From: Pollenia angustigena | Taxonomy: Eukaryota; Arthropoda; Insecta; Diptera; Polleniidae | Assembly: GCA_930367215.1 (NCBI GenBank) | Contig: OV884056.1 | Location: forward strand, 247,841,127 to 247,905,126 | Direction of reading: 5' to 3' | Length of the DNA: 64,000 nt | Shown: positions 31,240-42,028 of the stretch, in pieces | How positions within the stretch are numbered: position 1 is the stretch's first letter | Layout of the letters: the number at the start of each line of letters is the position of its first letter | Notes under the pieces: generated by a model | Told to the model about the DNA's origin: nothing | Databases searched by the model: none | Seen by the model: the letters and a program-made list of their open reading frames with translations, nothing else | Program-made: the position numbers and the translations under genes

Positions 31240-31633
31240 TAATTTTGGACTACCTGATCCATTTTGATCAAATGGACTACTCCCTGGACATGTCCAATGT
31301 AATGGAAGCATGGACCATGTCATTGCTAAAAAGAGTTTGTAGTGAAACGACGTCTTCGTTTTTTAACGGCATGTTTCCGTTTTTAAGCGATTTCAAAGCT
31401 AATCCTCTGGCGTATACCATGGAGTACTTTTAAGACTACTCCTTTGTAATCCAAAGCTGGGTTATATGGTCCTTTCCTAGGACAACGTAATGTTAAATAT
31501 GTTTTTTCCATACATGGGGGCTACCTTTGGACTAGTCCTAGTCCTTTATGGGCTACATTTTACATGCTTGTACTAGTCGCATTATTTGCAGGGTTATAAA
31601 TGTAAAAAACAAACATTATAGAACATTAAAATA
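31240..31633. other. No gene recognised
   Basis: Contains scattered GGACTA/TAGTCC motifs and a 62-codon plus ORF (31245-31433) without recognisable features. The last 25 bases ('CATTATAGAACATTAAAATA') repeat sequence from about 13360. Confidence 0.4.
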
Positions 31634-32215
31634 TTGCTACGAATGTTTATTAGTTATCTTGTATGGATTAGTTATTTAGTATTTGTTAGTTATTTTATTG
31701 GTTTAAATTGTTATTGTATTAGTTTTGCACACTTCTAGTGTAAAAATCAATGTACAGATGAAATGTTAAAATGTTTGTACATAATTGTACTTCAACCCCA
31801 CTGTAAATTCTAGAATTTCGCTATAGATAACTTAATTTATTGTAACCCCTTAATGTATACCTTATTTTATGATGCATAACAACTCAATTTTTAAGTTTAA
31901 TTAACAAAATAGACGTTAGGGGTCGTACGTTCTAGAGCCATTTAGACGTCAGAGCTCGAACGTTCTATGGAAATTTGCCCGCCTGGGCTAGAGTATAAAT
32001 AGTATCGCAAAAGATGGCATAAGATTATTCTTAGTTCAGACTTTGTCAAGAAGATAAGAGCGCATCACGCGGAGAAAATTATAAACATTGAAGTGTGTTG
32101 ATCACAATAGTGAGTTGTGAATAAAAGCTGTAAATTGCGGTTGTTAAAGTGACTAAGTTCTTAATATATAAGTGTTGTAAATTTAAGTGTTGTGTTTGTT
32201 TTATTTGAATTGCAA
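31634..32215 (+). promoter_or_regulatory. Candidate solo LTR with TATA box and polyA signal
   Basis: The stretch has the order of a fly LTR: a long AT-rich U3, a GC-richer patch ('CTCGAACGTTCTATGG', 'GCCCGCCTGGGC'), a TATA box GAGTATAAATAG (31991 on), an initiation-like region about 30 bp later (TTAGTTCAGACTTTG), and AATAAA at about 32120, followed by GT-rich DNA ('AGTGTTGTGTTTGTTTTATT'). It starts TGCTACGAATG and could end ...TTGCA near 32215. No second LTR, internal region or exact target duplication was found, so a solo LTR is inferred from layout only. Confidence 0.4.
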
Positions 32216-32294
32216 TTAACGAACTCGATACTGTATATTACAAAAAGGAAATAAACCAAAACGTTATTGAAAGGCATTAACATAACAATATTAT

Positions 32295-32798
32295 AAGGAT
32301 TTTGATGAGATCGCTTAAAATTGCCATTTGTGCAAATGGGCAAACTTGCGAGACTCGTTTCATGAAGATCCTTTTTAATTTTTGTGTAATTTGAAACAAT
32401 TAATGTCAGTTTGTAAGAAACGTCAATACAAAAATAAATTAAAAAAGAAAATTCAAAAATATAAAATTAAAAGTAGAAATTTGTGATTAATATGAGAATT
32501 TTGTTTTTAAAAATGCACAAAGAAAGTCAAAAGACTAATTTGCTCAAATTATTGCTAGAATTTATTGTTTGTGATTTATAAATACTTGAATTTTTCATTG
32601 TTAGCGATGTTAAAAGCACTAAAAGATTTTGTTTGTATAAATGCACAATTGAACAGCGCAAGCTTACGAGTCAAAATTGTTGGGCAAATTTACGAAGTTT
32701 ATGTAAATGAATTCTCATAAAATTTTTGACTGTTCATTTGCGAGGGCGTAAAAATGCACAGTTTGCGAGACTTTTAAGCGACATCATGAAAACCCTTA
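32295..32798. mobile_element. Candidate MITE, about 500 bp
   Basis: AAGGATTTTGATGAGATCGC (left) and the complemented right end AGGGTTTTCATGATGTCGC followed by TTAAAA form a diverged TIR; 'TTTGCGAGACTT'-like sequence occurs inside both ends. No ORF; target duplication unclear. Confidence 0.5.
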
Positions 32799-32826
32799 AT
32801 GTTTGTCTACAGTTTTCTAAAAAAAA

Positions 32827-32940
32827 GTAAACCTAAAAAAATTCTCTTCTTATCAAAAACTGTGTAGGAATTATAGACCCTTTTCTATATCAAGCCCTTA
32901 TAGCAAAAATGATGTAGCCAATAAAAATAAAATTTTACAG
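32827..32940 (+). other. Intron-like direct repeat, copy 1
   Basis: Begins GTAAACCTAAAAAAATTCTC and ends AAAATAAAATTTTACAG, which fits GT...AG splice limits with a weak polypyrimidine tract. It is nearly the same as 33636-33734. The reading frame of the following ORF opens just inside its 3' end (32931). Confidence 0.5.
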
Positions 32941-33707
32941 GAGAAGAAAGTGTTTCAAGCGCTACATTAATTGCGAGTTACGGATATGATGGTTCAACTG
33001 GACAAAGTATGTATAAAAAAAGATTTGAAACGAACGAACCAGACACTCTTGATCAGTCTTTGTTTGTTACAACTGTTATACCTCTGAAGCTGATAGATGA
33101 AGTGGGAACAATTTTTTGGAATAATAGAACTCCGCAGTCTGTACGATTTTGTCGACCCCTTAAAATGGAATTCGCTAAAGAAACAAAAGATCACATTCTT
33201 GCAGAAAAAAACGATATGGACAGACAAATAATAGACTTGACTCCTTGTGTAGTAACAATTATAAATGAAAGAAAGATCACTGTCTCATATGACCTTCACA
33301 TGACCCTTATAGATGGGAAAGTTTTAAACGTTTTAACGGGCACGAAATCTTGCCAATTATGTTCAATCTGTGGTGCAGGCCCAAAACAATTTATGAAAAC
33401 TAGCGATATAAATACTTTTATACCAAACCCTGAACATCTTCAATATGGGATGAGTCCACTTCATGCTTGGATACGCGTTTTTGAATTGTTGCTTAAAATC
33501 TCTTATAGAATGGGGATTAAAAAATGGCAAGTAAGAAACGAAAGTGACAAATTAGAAATGATTGACAAAAAAGAACATATACAAAGAAGATTGTGGGAAG
33601 ACATGGGATTGCATGTGGATAGGCCAAAACAGAATGTAAACCTAAAAAAATTCTCTTCCTATCAAAAACTGTGTAGAAATTATAGACCCTTTTCTATATC
33701 GAGCTGA
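32941..33707 (+). CDS. Transposase-like protein exon, family uncertain
   Basis: The frame is open from 32931 and the first ATG is at 33009, but conserved-looking residues begin upstream ('IASYGYDGSTGQS'), so 32941 right after an AG acceptor is the likelier exon start. The ORF then reads 'SLFVTTVIPLKLIDEVGTIF', 'RTPQSVRFCRPLKMEFAKET', 'HMTLIDGKVLNVLTGTKSCQ', a small CxxCG motif ('CSICGAGPKQF'), 'LQYGMSPLHAWIRVFELLLK' and 'DMGLHVDRPKQN'. After that the frame enters the second intron-like repeat, and the last 24 residues before the stop at 33707 are probably not coding. From memory of invertebrate proteins, this resembles a widespread DNA-transposon protein, possibly of the CMC/Chapaev group; that label is tentative. 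Downstream catalytic exons are missing. Confidence 0.5.
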
Positions 33708-33734
33708 TGTAACAACAAAAATAAAATTTTACAG
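33636..33734 (+). other. Intron-like direct repeat, copy 2
   Basis: GTAAACCTAAAAAAATTCTC to AAAATAAAATTTTACAG, with about 10-15 differences and a short length change against copy 1 by eye. The similarity continues only 6 bases past the AG (GAGAAG). It follows the codons for 'DRPKQN', where the homologous family reading appears to leave the frame. Confidence 0.5.
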
Positions 33735-33739
33735 GAGAA

Positions 33740-34284
33740 GGTTTTTTTTAAATATTTTTGCTTCAAGTCTAGTGTTTCGTTTGAAATTGCTTTTGCTCTT
33801 ATTTCGTAACGGTACTTCCCAGAGATATGAGATTTTTAGAGATAATGCAAATGATCAAAAATTATCGATTTTCATCAAAAAACAAAAATCTAAAATGTTG
33901 TTGGTTACATAATTTTTGCTATTAGGGCTCGATATTATCAAAAAAGTTTGAGATTTAAGAAAACTTATTTAAAATAAATAAAATACTTAAATGTAAAGAT
34001 GTTCTTCAAATCGAAATCAAGTAAATAAATCAAAAAATTTACCTACTCAACATAATTCTTTTAATTCTGCTTGAAAATGGTTGTTAATGGGTTAGTGGTC
34101 TAGGATGTCGCGTTACGTTAATGAAGGGTATTAAATATTTGGCACAACCGAATATAGTACTCTTACATGTTTTAACTTAAAAGTGTAATTGAAATTTTGT
34201 TAAATTATATTAAAGTGTTTTCTTAAGTTCTTTATTTTTAATTTTTTTACGACTATTTTTTCTGCAGTGTATATTTAATTTCCT
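33740..34284. other. No gene recognised
   Basis: AT-rich spacer; no ORF or repeat that I can support. Confidence 0.4.
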
Positions 34285-34479
34285 TTAACTCCGGGTGGAG
34301 GGTAGGGCCCAAACGAAAGATCGATAGTTGTTTCTATTTCTTGATAATTTTTTTAGTTCATTCCAGGATTTATTCATTTGGGTGATTTCATAGTTGGTAT
34401 TGCGTCGCCATGTTGTTCTTGGTCTTCCCTGACTTGCAGTATATGATTGGCCATTATTAACAGAACGATTTATTTTCAA
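34285..34479 (-). pseudogene. LINE 3' fragment (C-terminal tail of a non-LTR ORF2)
   Basis: The 64-codon minus frame ends 'GRPRTTWRRNTNYEITQMNK' and 'SWNELKKLSRNRNNYRSFVW', then 'ALPSTRS' and a stop. A GRPxxTWRR...W-x-E-(L/A)KxLxxxRxxWRxxVxAL(C/P) tail is typical of the C-terminal end of certain insect LINE ORF2 proteins (RTE/R4-like groups, from memory). The rest of the element is not here, as expected of 5'-truncated LINE debris. Confidence 0.55.
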
Positions 34480-34785
34480 ATTTCATTAAAGTACATATTA
34501 TAACTTTGTAAAATGATAAAAGTTTTACAGAAAAGATTAATTTAATTGCTCGTTGGTAAAACTTTGGAGAAATTTCATTTTAATTTAAAATTAATCTTTA
34601 TTTCAGCAAAAAATTAAATTCTACTTTAAGGACAAGTGTACATTAGGGTGCGCCTTATTTTTCATATTGTACCGTAACTCCTTCTAGAAATGTTCCTACC
34701 ATCAAAAAAACTATGTGTCGCAAAAAGTAAGGCTGATCGCACATCGGGAAGAAGTGGCGCAGTCGCTCTTAAATTTGAAGGTACA

Positions 34786-35830
34786 TTAACCCATTAATCA
34801 TCGGAAATTTAAACGTTGGATTTTTTTTAATGAAAATTTGAGGAACGTCTTATAATACCATTTTCACCATCTTATAAAAAAAAAATTTTCGACGATTTGC
34901 AGGGAAAAAGACTAGATAAGTTTGTACAAGTATATAAAAAAGGTTTTTGCTTTAGTTTCATGTATTTATTTGAAAAAAAAGTTACCATGGAACTATTCAG
35001 TTTTTGGTTTTGTTTGTCCTCGTTGAACAATTTAAAGCAATTCTCTAGGTGTAGGTGGTCGTACACTCGGAAGGTTTTGTTGCTTACTATTAGTGTCTGA
35101 ATCCACTGTAGACGAAGGTTCGATTTCGTCTATTGCATCCTTCAACGATAGCAGCAGAGACTTGTTCACCGAGTTTTACAAGTAAAACTGTGAGATAGGA
35201 TACTCGTTTTGCAAGGCTGCTATGAAGAAATGCAGTTTCCACGCATTGACTACAGCGCTACTCATACATTGGACCCATAACGCCTGCCACCACTTTGTCC
35301 GTTGTAATTTTTGATGGCGAGGGGCTGTTTAACACCAACTTCTATCTTCTTATCCTTGAAGTATCGCTGCACTGTTACCATTGGATCGTTTTCGTCGTAA
35401 ATATTTCAAAAGTAAGTTTAGAATTGTCCGTCCAACGAATTACCATAATGTTCATCGAATGCATAGTCGGTATTTTGATTTTTCAAGGCATTGTTGCCAG
35501 TTTTTGTAGGGGCACCGGTAACCTGATTGGGCCAAACATCAAGTTTTAGACTCTTATTAAAAATACCGGATGCACGTGTATAGAATAAACTGAAACATGT
35601 AGCCATTGTTCAAGCAAAGCGCCCACAGTTTAACTTCGAAGCGGATTTTTTTCCACGTATCGGATTCACTGGCAGTATTGTCGGGGGGCAAACAAATAGC
35701 AGTTTCAATCGCGGACGCTCTTTCCCCTTGATGGTCATGTTCATCATCGCTCCAGTAAGATACTCTCGGCGTGACATTTTAGCCAATTTGACTCTCAGTT
35801 GCAATTCAAATTAAATAATTTCAAATTAGA
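34786..35830 (-). pseudogene. piggyBac transposase remnant
   Basis: TTAACCCATTAATCATCGG at 34786 looks like a TTAA-flanked piggyBac end. The minus strand from 35804 gives, with stops and frame changes, 'REYLTGAMMNMTIKGKERPR', 'YTRASGIFNKSLKLDVWPNQ', 'DYAFDEHYGNSLDGQF', then 'DPMVTVQRYFKDKKIGVKQP' and 'LAIKNYNGQSGG', and after a deletion 'SAVVNAWKLHFFIAALQNEY'. These follow the piggyBac DDE domain order, including the start of the YNxxxGGVD block, but the residues around the third catalytic Asp are lost. The opposite TTAA end was not found. Confidence 0.7.
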
Positions 35831-36054
35831 GGAATGAGTATTATAGACAATTGAAAAAAGGGAACAAAAAATGCTGTAACACACAGAAAATATCTTTTTC
35901 TTTTTGATTTTGCTTAAAACTAAAAGTTTTTGGTTAACTATTTAAGTTATAATGCCAGGTATCACACAATTTTTGGAGCTTTAACCGCAAAACCTCGTTC
36001 GACCTAAGTCTTCGTATAGGAAGGCGAGAGCTTCCAGAATCCGCTCCAGAGTAT

Positions 36055-36195
36055 TTTGGTCTCTACCAGTAAACGTCTGAGTTATTTCCTTGGTACTTCA
36101 CCAGTAAAACGTCTGAGTTATATATGGTTCTCCACCAGTCACATTGAGTTTTTTTCTTTGGTTCTCCACCAGACAACACATTAAAACATTGAGGT
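36055..36195 (+). repeat. Four degenerate tandem units of about 35-45 bp
   Basis: Units contain 'TTGGTnCTyyACCAGTmAAAC' and 'GTCTGAGTTAT' or 'CATTGAGTTT'. They fall in DNA without a convincing ORF; the 67-codon minus ORF just downstream (36195-36398) is not supported. Confidence 0.5.
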
Positions 36196-36660
36196 TAAAA
36201 ACGATTGCATTTAGTTAATGTAAAAACCGCAAAACTCGGTACAGTTATACGACGCCGAAACATCAACCAATGCGGGGTGACAACGCAACAAAAGCAGACA
36301 AACAAAAACGACCTGTTTGTCTTTAAGAAATAATGACAAAAAGCGCGAGCTGCTTCTTCACTCAGAGCAGTTTTACGAGAGCAGAAAATATCTGTCAAAT
36401 TTATCTCACCATCAGTACCAACGTGTGGTGAAACACACCCTGGGATTTACTGCCACCTAGCGGCACGTATATTTACCAGTGTGATGGGCAAATGGCCTTA
36501 TGTTGCTTTTTGGAGATTTGGCTACACACGGCAATACATAGATTATATATATTTGATTTTAAAAGAGTCTAGTTTTGGACACTTTTTAAACCCCCTCTGA
36601 CAAAAATTTTCAAAAATATTTATTTTGTTGTTTTATATAAACGCCCCCATACATTTAAAT

Positions 36661-37460
36661 TATTATACCCTTCACCGAAGGTAAAAGGGTATATATAACT
36701 TTGTCATTCCGTTTGTAATTTCTACAATATTGATCCTACACCCTATAAAGTATATATATTCTGGGTCCTTATGAAAAGCGAAGTTCAAATCCGGTTGTCC
36801 GTCTGTCCGTCTGTCTGTTGAAATGGGTTTTCCGAAGCCCCCAGATATGATGGGGGCTTGGTTGGGTTATCTTTCTGTCAGCTATTCTTATCATAATTTT
36901 GCTATTGCAATTCAGCCAGATCGGTCCACAAATGGCTGAGATATGAGCAAAAAACCACGACTACCTCTAATTTTTTCCAAAAATCCCTTGTGGTTGTTGT
37001 ATTTTTATTACTTTTTGCTGTATATCTGGGGAACGGCAAAAGCCAAAGTTTCCAAATAAGGTACACACATTTAGGTTACCAATACACACCATCCTACAAA
37101 ATGTGGGCGGGATTGGAGAAGTGGGCGTGGTACTTCCCGTACAAAAAAAAAAATTAAAAATTGTATAAAAACCTAAATTTTAAGGCTGCCATATGTCCTA
37201 TGGATATGATTTTTATACCAAAATATCGGAAATTTTTAGTAGAACATATTTTATAAAAAACTCGGGAAAATCGGTTCAGATACAAAAAAGTTATGACAAA
37301 AATTTTTCGGGAACCATAGATCTTCCCGAGTCCAAACTTTATAACTCAAGTAAATGGTAAATTTCTTCCTAAACACGTCGGTATTTAAATCTTTCAAATC
37401 GGTTTAAAAATGGCTAAGTTATGATCAAAATACTGAAATCCCAAAAATATATTTTTTTTA
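36661..37460 (+). repeat. Dispersed fly repeat ('CTTCACCGAAGG' type), long copy
   Basis: Starts TTATACCCTTCACCGAAGGT, then 'AAAAGGGTATATATAACTTT', 'TTCCGTTTGTAATTTCTACA', 'CCCTATAAAGTATATATATT' and 'GTCCGTCTGTCCGTCTGTCT'. Sequences of this build are abundant in higher Diptera as non-coding companions or ends of mobile elements. No ORF. The same start recurs at 37461. Confidence 0.6.
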
Positions 37461-37600
37461 TACCCTTCACCGAAGGTAAAAGGGTATATATAACTTTGTC
37501 ATTCCGTTTGTAATTTCTACAATATTGATCCTACACCCTATAAAGTATATATTTCTGGGTCCTTATGAAAAGCGAAGTTCAAATCCGGGTGTCAGTCTCT
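37461..37600 (+). repeat. Dispersed fly repeat, second direct copy (short)
   Basis: Nearly identical over about 135 bp to 36661-36800 (ATACCCTTCACCGAAGGTAA through AAGCGAAGTTCAAATCCGG), then it diverges at 'GTGTCAGTCTCTCCC'. The two make a direct repeat 800 bp apart. Confidence 0.6.
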
Positions 37601-38860
37601 CCCCCCTTTCACATTTGTTTACATATACTAGCATAAGTCTCAATATGATTTTCGTTATCATCCTTCTTTATTATTTCATCTATTTAACGAAATTATTTTA
37701 ACAAATCGAAACTAGGAATTTTTGTGTTTTTTCGCTACTTAAAAACTCCCCAAACAGATAAAAGAAAACAAACACGCATACTTACATGCCACAAACTATT
37801 TTGGTGAATATATTTCCATATTTCGGTTCACAACTGAAATAAGTTTTATGGTTTACAACTTTGCTCAACACAGTGAACATTAAACGGGCCATATTTCATT
37901 TTAATGATACTCAAACTACGTTCCTTCATGGTTTAGTTAGTTTAGGGGGTGTGTCAAAATAGAAACTGTGAGTTCTCTGGTTCGAATCTTGTTTTTTTAA
38001 AAAGAAAATTTTTTTTAAATTTTTATTTTTTTAATGTTCTAAAAACGATTTAAAAAAAAATTTACCAGTTTCGCTTTTTAAATTTAATTTATAATGAAGT
38101 TTAAAGTATTATAAATATGTATGTATACATATGTAAAAAATTTTTAGTTTTTGTCTAGTTGCTCTGTATTCATAAAAATCAGCACAAAAATATACAATAT
38201 TTTGCTATCTTTCCTTTAGAAACTCCATGATTTTAGGGTTAATGGTTTCGATTTTAGTAAAACCTCCAAATTTTAATTTAAAATGATCTGGACTATAATA
38301 TTCTAAATAGGTGTTACTTTAAATTCATAACAGTAAGGAAATTGCCAAAATATGGCCAACAAATTAGTTTTTCCCGAAAATAGCGAAATTTAATGCCAAT
38401 TATATCCCTAATAAATCCTTATGAGATGATCAAAAAATTCGGAAATTTGTTTAAAAAAATTTTTAAAAGTTTAAAAATGGAGTTTTGAAACTGACGTTAA
38501 AAAAGTTTTTTTTTGGTCATACCTTCTAATAGGAAAATGGTTTCCTACGAAGACAAAAACTCAAATACAAATAAATACGGGTATATTTTAAGTTACAATT
38601 CGATCTTTTTGCCCAAAATATGTAAATTTTTCCTACATTTCTTGTTCAAGTGGCCTGAAATAAGTTAATGGCCTGGGGAAATTTCAATAGCTTAAAAATT
38701 TTTAACCAAATTTTGTCTTTAATGTATTTATCAACAGAACGGTTAGTTTCGCATATATTTCGGTTTATTTATATTTAATTGCAAAAACTGAATTCATGAA
38801 TTCATTTTTTTCTTTGTATTTGCGCTTTCAAACTTAAGGGCGGATAAACCACACCTTCCC
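37601..38860. other. No gene recognised
   Basis: AT-rich DNA. 37620-37740 resembles 2580-2640 ('AAATTATTTTAACAAAT'). A B-box-like 'GGTTCGAATC' at about 37980 has no T-stem, so it was not called. Confidence 0.4.
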
Positions 38861-38978
38861 GTTATGCGATCAGCCTAATTTTTTACGAAACATAGTTTGT
38901 TGAGGTGAAGAACATTTTTAGGGGGAGCTACGATACAATTTCGCAAATATGAAAAATAAGGCGCACCCTAATGTACAT

Positions 38979-40041
38979 TCATACATGTGCTAATGACTAA
39001 TTAAATTTTATTACACTCTTTGTATATTTAAAAGAAATTAAGACTCAATTCATTCATGCACAAATTTTTAGAAATTCTCCAGCTTATTAAGAATTAAAAG
39101 TCACCGAATTTTAGTTCAGGATAAAATTTATAATTTATTAAATATAATTAAAAAGATTATAGGTATAAGTGCTTTAATTTGATACTTTATTTTATATCAC
39201 AATTGACCGTTTGACATCTTGACATAAATTTATACAAAACTCAAAAGCATGTACAGACATACATATTTTCCACAACCATTTTCATTGTATGTTTGTATAT
39301 CCTTTCTTTCAATTATACTGTGTGTAATTTTTAAAGTCATGTCAAAATAACCATATACAAACACCACTACGTGATAAAAGACTAAAAGAAAAAGACCCGT
39401 GTCTCCCAGTTTTGCCCAAAGTCATGCACTTTTTTATGGGCCCCCAAAGATTTGGGGCCTCGGTGTAATTTTTGCAAAAAGTGATAATTTTCTCGGGCTC
39501 ATATCAAAATCAGAAAAACTTCATCTTCAAGATCAAAATCGAAAAAAAAACTTTAAAAAATTCGAATTTTGTTTACCTTTTTACCCCTGCTCAGGTCTAT
39601 AGGTAGCAAACCGTCCAAAATTCAAGGAAACAATCAACCAAATTTTCACTTTTGCGGCTACGTTAACGGTGCTAAGAATCATTCCTAGGAAGTTCATATG
39701 TTCAAGAAAGTTGTTTATCGAGATCTTGGGTACATTTTTGGAGTTAATTGTTTGTCCAAATTATGTTATCTCTAATGTAGACTGCAATTTTTTGTACATA
39801 CATATTTATTGTCGGTAATTTATGTTGCAATTGTTAGTCCATTTTCGTTGACAATTATTGCTAACGTAAAACGTCAAATTTGGTTGTCAATTGAAAAAAA
39901 GAAGCAACAAAAAAAATTAATTTACATTTAAATAATAAAAGTCGAATAAGAAAGAATTTATATTAATAAAAATAATTTTTGCAAGATAGCGACAGTTTTT
40001 ACACTGCACCTTCTTCCTTGATTTTTTTCAAATTATGAGTT
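38979..40041. other. No gene recognised
   Basis: AT-rich spacer. The plus ORF 39399-39602 (67 codons) opens with 'MSPSFAQSHALFYGPPKIWG' but shows no domain and has no repeat partner in the window. Confidence 0.4.
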
Positions 40042-40631
40042 AAGGCCTCGTTACTTTTACGTAAACGTATACGTTGCATATTAGCTGTTCCATTTTCATT
40101 ACCAAGCTTATGTCTAAATAGGTTCTCACACGTAAACGTAACGTTGCATTATGGATGAACCAGATAAAATTAAAATTTCTCTCATTTATTTCATATGTAC
40201 AATTAAATGATTACTGTATTTCCACTTCTTATTTTCTTTTCTATAATTTTCATTTATTAAAGACACAAGTTTTAACAATATTTTAAATCATAATTTAAAA
40301 AATAATTAAACAAAAATTTAATTAAATTAAATTAAATATTTGCATACATTTTAGACAAAACAAATAGAAAAAAATCAGCGCATAGTTCCGAATTTTCGCC
40401 TTAACCTAATTATATTAAATATATATATTATTTAGTTTTATTTAACCTTTTTTTTTATAATTATTTTAAATTGTTTAAGATTGAGGTCTTTTTAAAAAAA
40501 AATATATATTATATATTATATTTTTCTCAATATTTCGCTAACCTTTGGTTAGTATCTTTAGGAAATTAAATTAAATTTACAATAAAAAATTAAAAGAAAT
40601 ATTTTTTTTTAATTTTTACTTATATGTACAC

Positions 40632-41235
40632 CAGAGATCAGCAATGAATCGTTTTTTCGCTACTCATACTGACTAATGCAATTGTAAGTATAAGTGCGTA
40701 GAAATCATTTCAACTTAACTACTCTGATTCACTCATACTCACAAGAGAAATATTTATGAGTGCGACGTCGACATTATACGCATACTCATAAATGACGTCA
40801 GCATGATTTATAATTTCAAGAAAATACTTACAATACTCACAATGATTCAAATCATTTAGCTCATCTATTTACTGTTTTAACACAACAGATAAAACACACA
40901 AGTTAATAAACAGCGCTGCCAGATAAATTTGCCGAAAACTCGTCCACTTCATACATGTAACTTTAGTAAACTGTAATTGCCAAATCGTCACTTTGCTATT
41001 TCGGGGACACATCTGGCAGCCTCGCATTTTGCTTCGCCTATACACATTGACTTGAGTAGATTCTAAATCAAACACAACAAATTTTGCTAAGTATGAGTAC
41101 GATGAATAAAATGAAACTTTTGAGTGAATATGAGTTTGAATAACATTGGAATAAGTATGAGTGCGTATAAGTACAAGAATTTATGAGTCATGATTTAGCT
41201 CTACTCACTTTTTCACTACTCATTGCTGATCTCTG
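40632..41235. mobile_element. hAT MITE with perfect 8-bp target duplication, 604 bp
   Basis: TIRs CAGAGATCAGCAATGA and TCATTGCTGATCTCTG are perfect over 16 bp. The flanks ATGTACAC (40624-40631 and 41236-41243) are identical. The interior is rich in 'ATGAGTnnGA' and 'ACTCATACT' motifs in both orientations. The 68-codon minus ORF inside is not supported. Confidence 0.9.
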
Positions 41236-41704
41236 ATGTACACATATTGGTTAGATCAAGTTTTATTTAAAGAGATACATATGTTTTAATAATGACTTGA
41301 AATATTTTAAGGTCCAGCATTACTCCAAATTTAGTGCTGTATATGTAAATATATATGTGCAAAGTAGTTTACTATTTGTATTTTTATTTTACAAAAGCGC
41401 TGATATCGTTAGGTATTGGCGTTTTTAAACAAGAATGTTAGCAAGATGTTTTGGAACAAGACTAGGTCTGTCTGCGTACACATATTTTGCGCAAAATGTT
41501 GCAAAATCTAGCAAAATGTTGTCTGCGTACTCCAAATCTCTTGCAGCGAGAGAGCCAAAAAGAGAATTTTTTGACAGTTGGAAGTTAGAGAACTTGCAAA
41601 ATGTTACTGGAGAAATTTCCGCTTGCAAGATTTTGCAAATAGTTTGAACAGCTGTTTGAATGAAATAGTTTTTGTGAAATTAATATAAAAATTTAAATTT
41701 AACA

Positions 41705-42026
41705 ATGGCAGAGGTAAGAAGTTAGAATTGTGTTGATTTTTAACGTTTATAATAAATTATAATAAACAAAACATTTTACTTCATGCTAGAAAAATCCAAA
41801 TATACAGTGCGACCGTGGCGTAAGTGGAGTGGAGATGGCAAAACCGATAGAACCAGCAGAACTTTGTGTGCCAAACTTTGCAAGTGAAGAGGCGAGTATT
41901 TGGAATTGTGTTCCTGGCGAGCACTTCACATCCAAATTATTTTTCTCCGTTGTCAAGCTGTTGGAGGACACTCTATTGGGCATTTCATTCTTTTTTTCCA
42001 TTGTAAGCCGGCACTATGTTGGGCAA
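41705..42026 (+). pseudogene. Two-exon gene fragment of unknown function, cut at its splice donor
   Basis: Exon 1 (41705-41713) is ATGGCAGAG followed by GTAAGAAG, a good donor. The intron ends TATACAG at 41807. Exon 2 (41808-42026) stays open in the joined frame and includes 'MAKPIEPAELCVPNFASEEA' and 'GISFFFSIVSRHYVG'. After the empty site is rebuilt in thought (one copy of the AATG duplication), exon 2 ends at CAAT/GTAAGC, another good donor, with the rest in the DNA after 51869. The 96-codon frame 41829-42119 reads into the LTR and is artificial at its end. I do not recognise the protein. Being inside a TA-flanked TIR element it may be a transposase N-terminus; a captured host exon is also possible. 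Confidence 0.4.
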
Positions 42027-42028
42027 TG

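Larger units (their letters stand above)
34644..38970. mobile_element. hAT-type element with nested insertions, 4.3 kb
   Basis: TAGGGTGCGCCTTATTTTTC (left, 34644 on) is mirrored by GAAAAATAAGGCGCACCCTA at the right end (to 38970). Flanks are GTGTACAT (34636-34643) and ATGTACAT (38971-38978), 7 of 8 matching. No hAT transposase was recognised inside. It encloses a piggyBac remnant, minisatellite repeats and two copies of a dispersed fly repeat. The matching subterminal pieces 'GCGATCAGCCT' (right) and 'AGGCTGATCGCAC' (left) also support the pairing. Confidence 0.7.

Noticed and set aside
37926..37990. tRNA/SINE head around GGTTCGAATC
   Set aside because: The B-box word is present but no T-stem pairs and the A box is weak.
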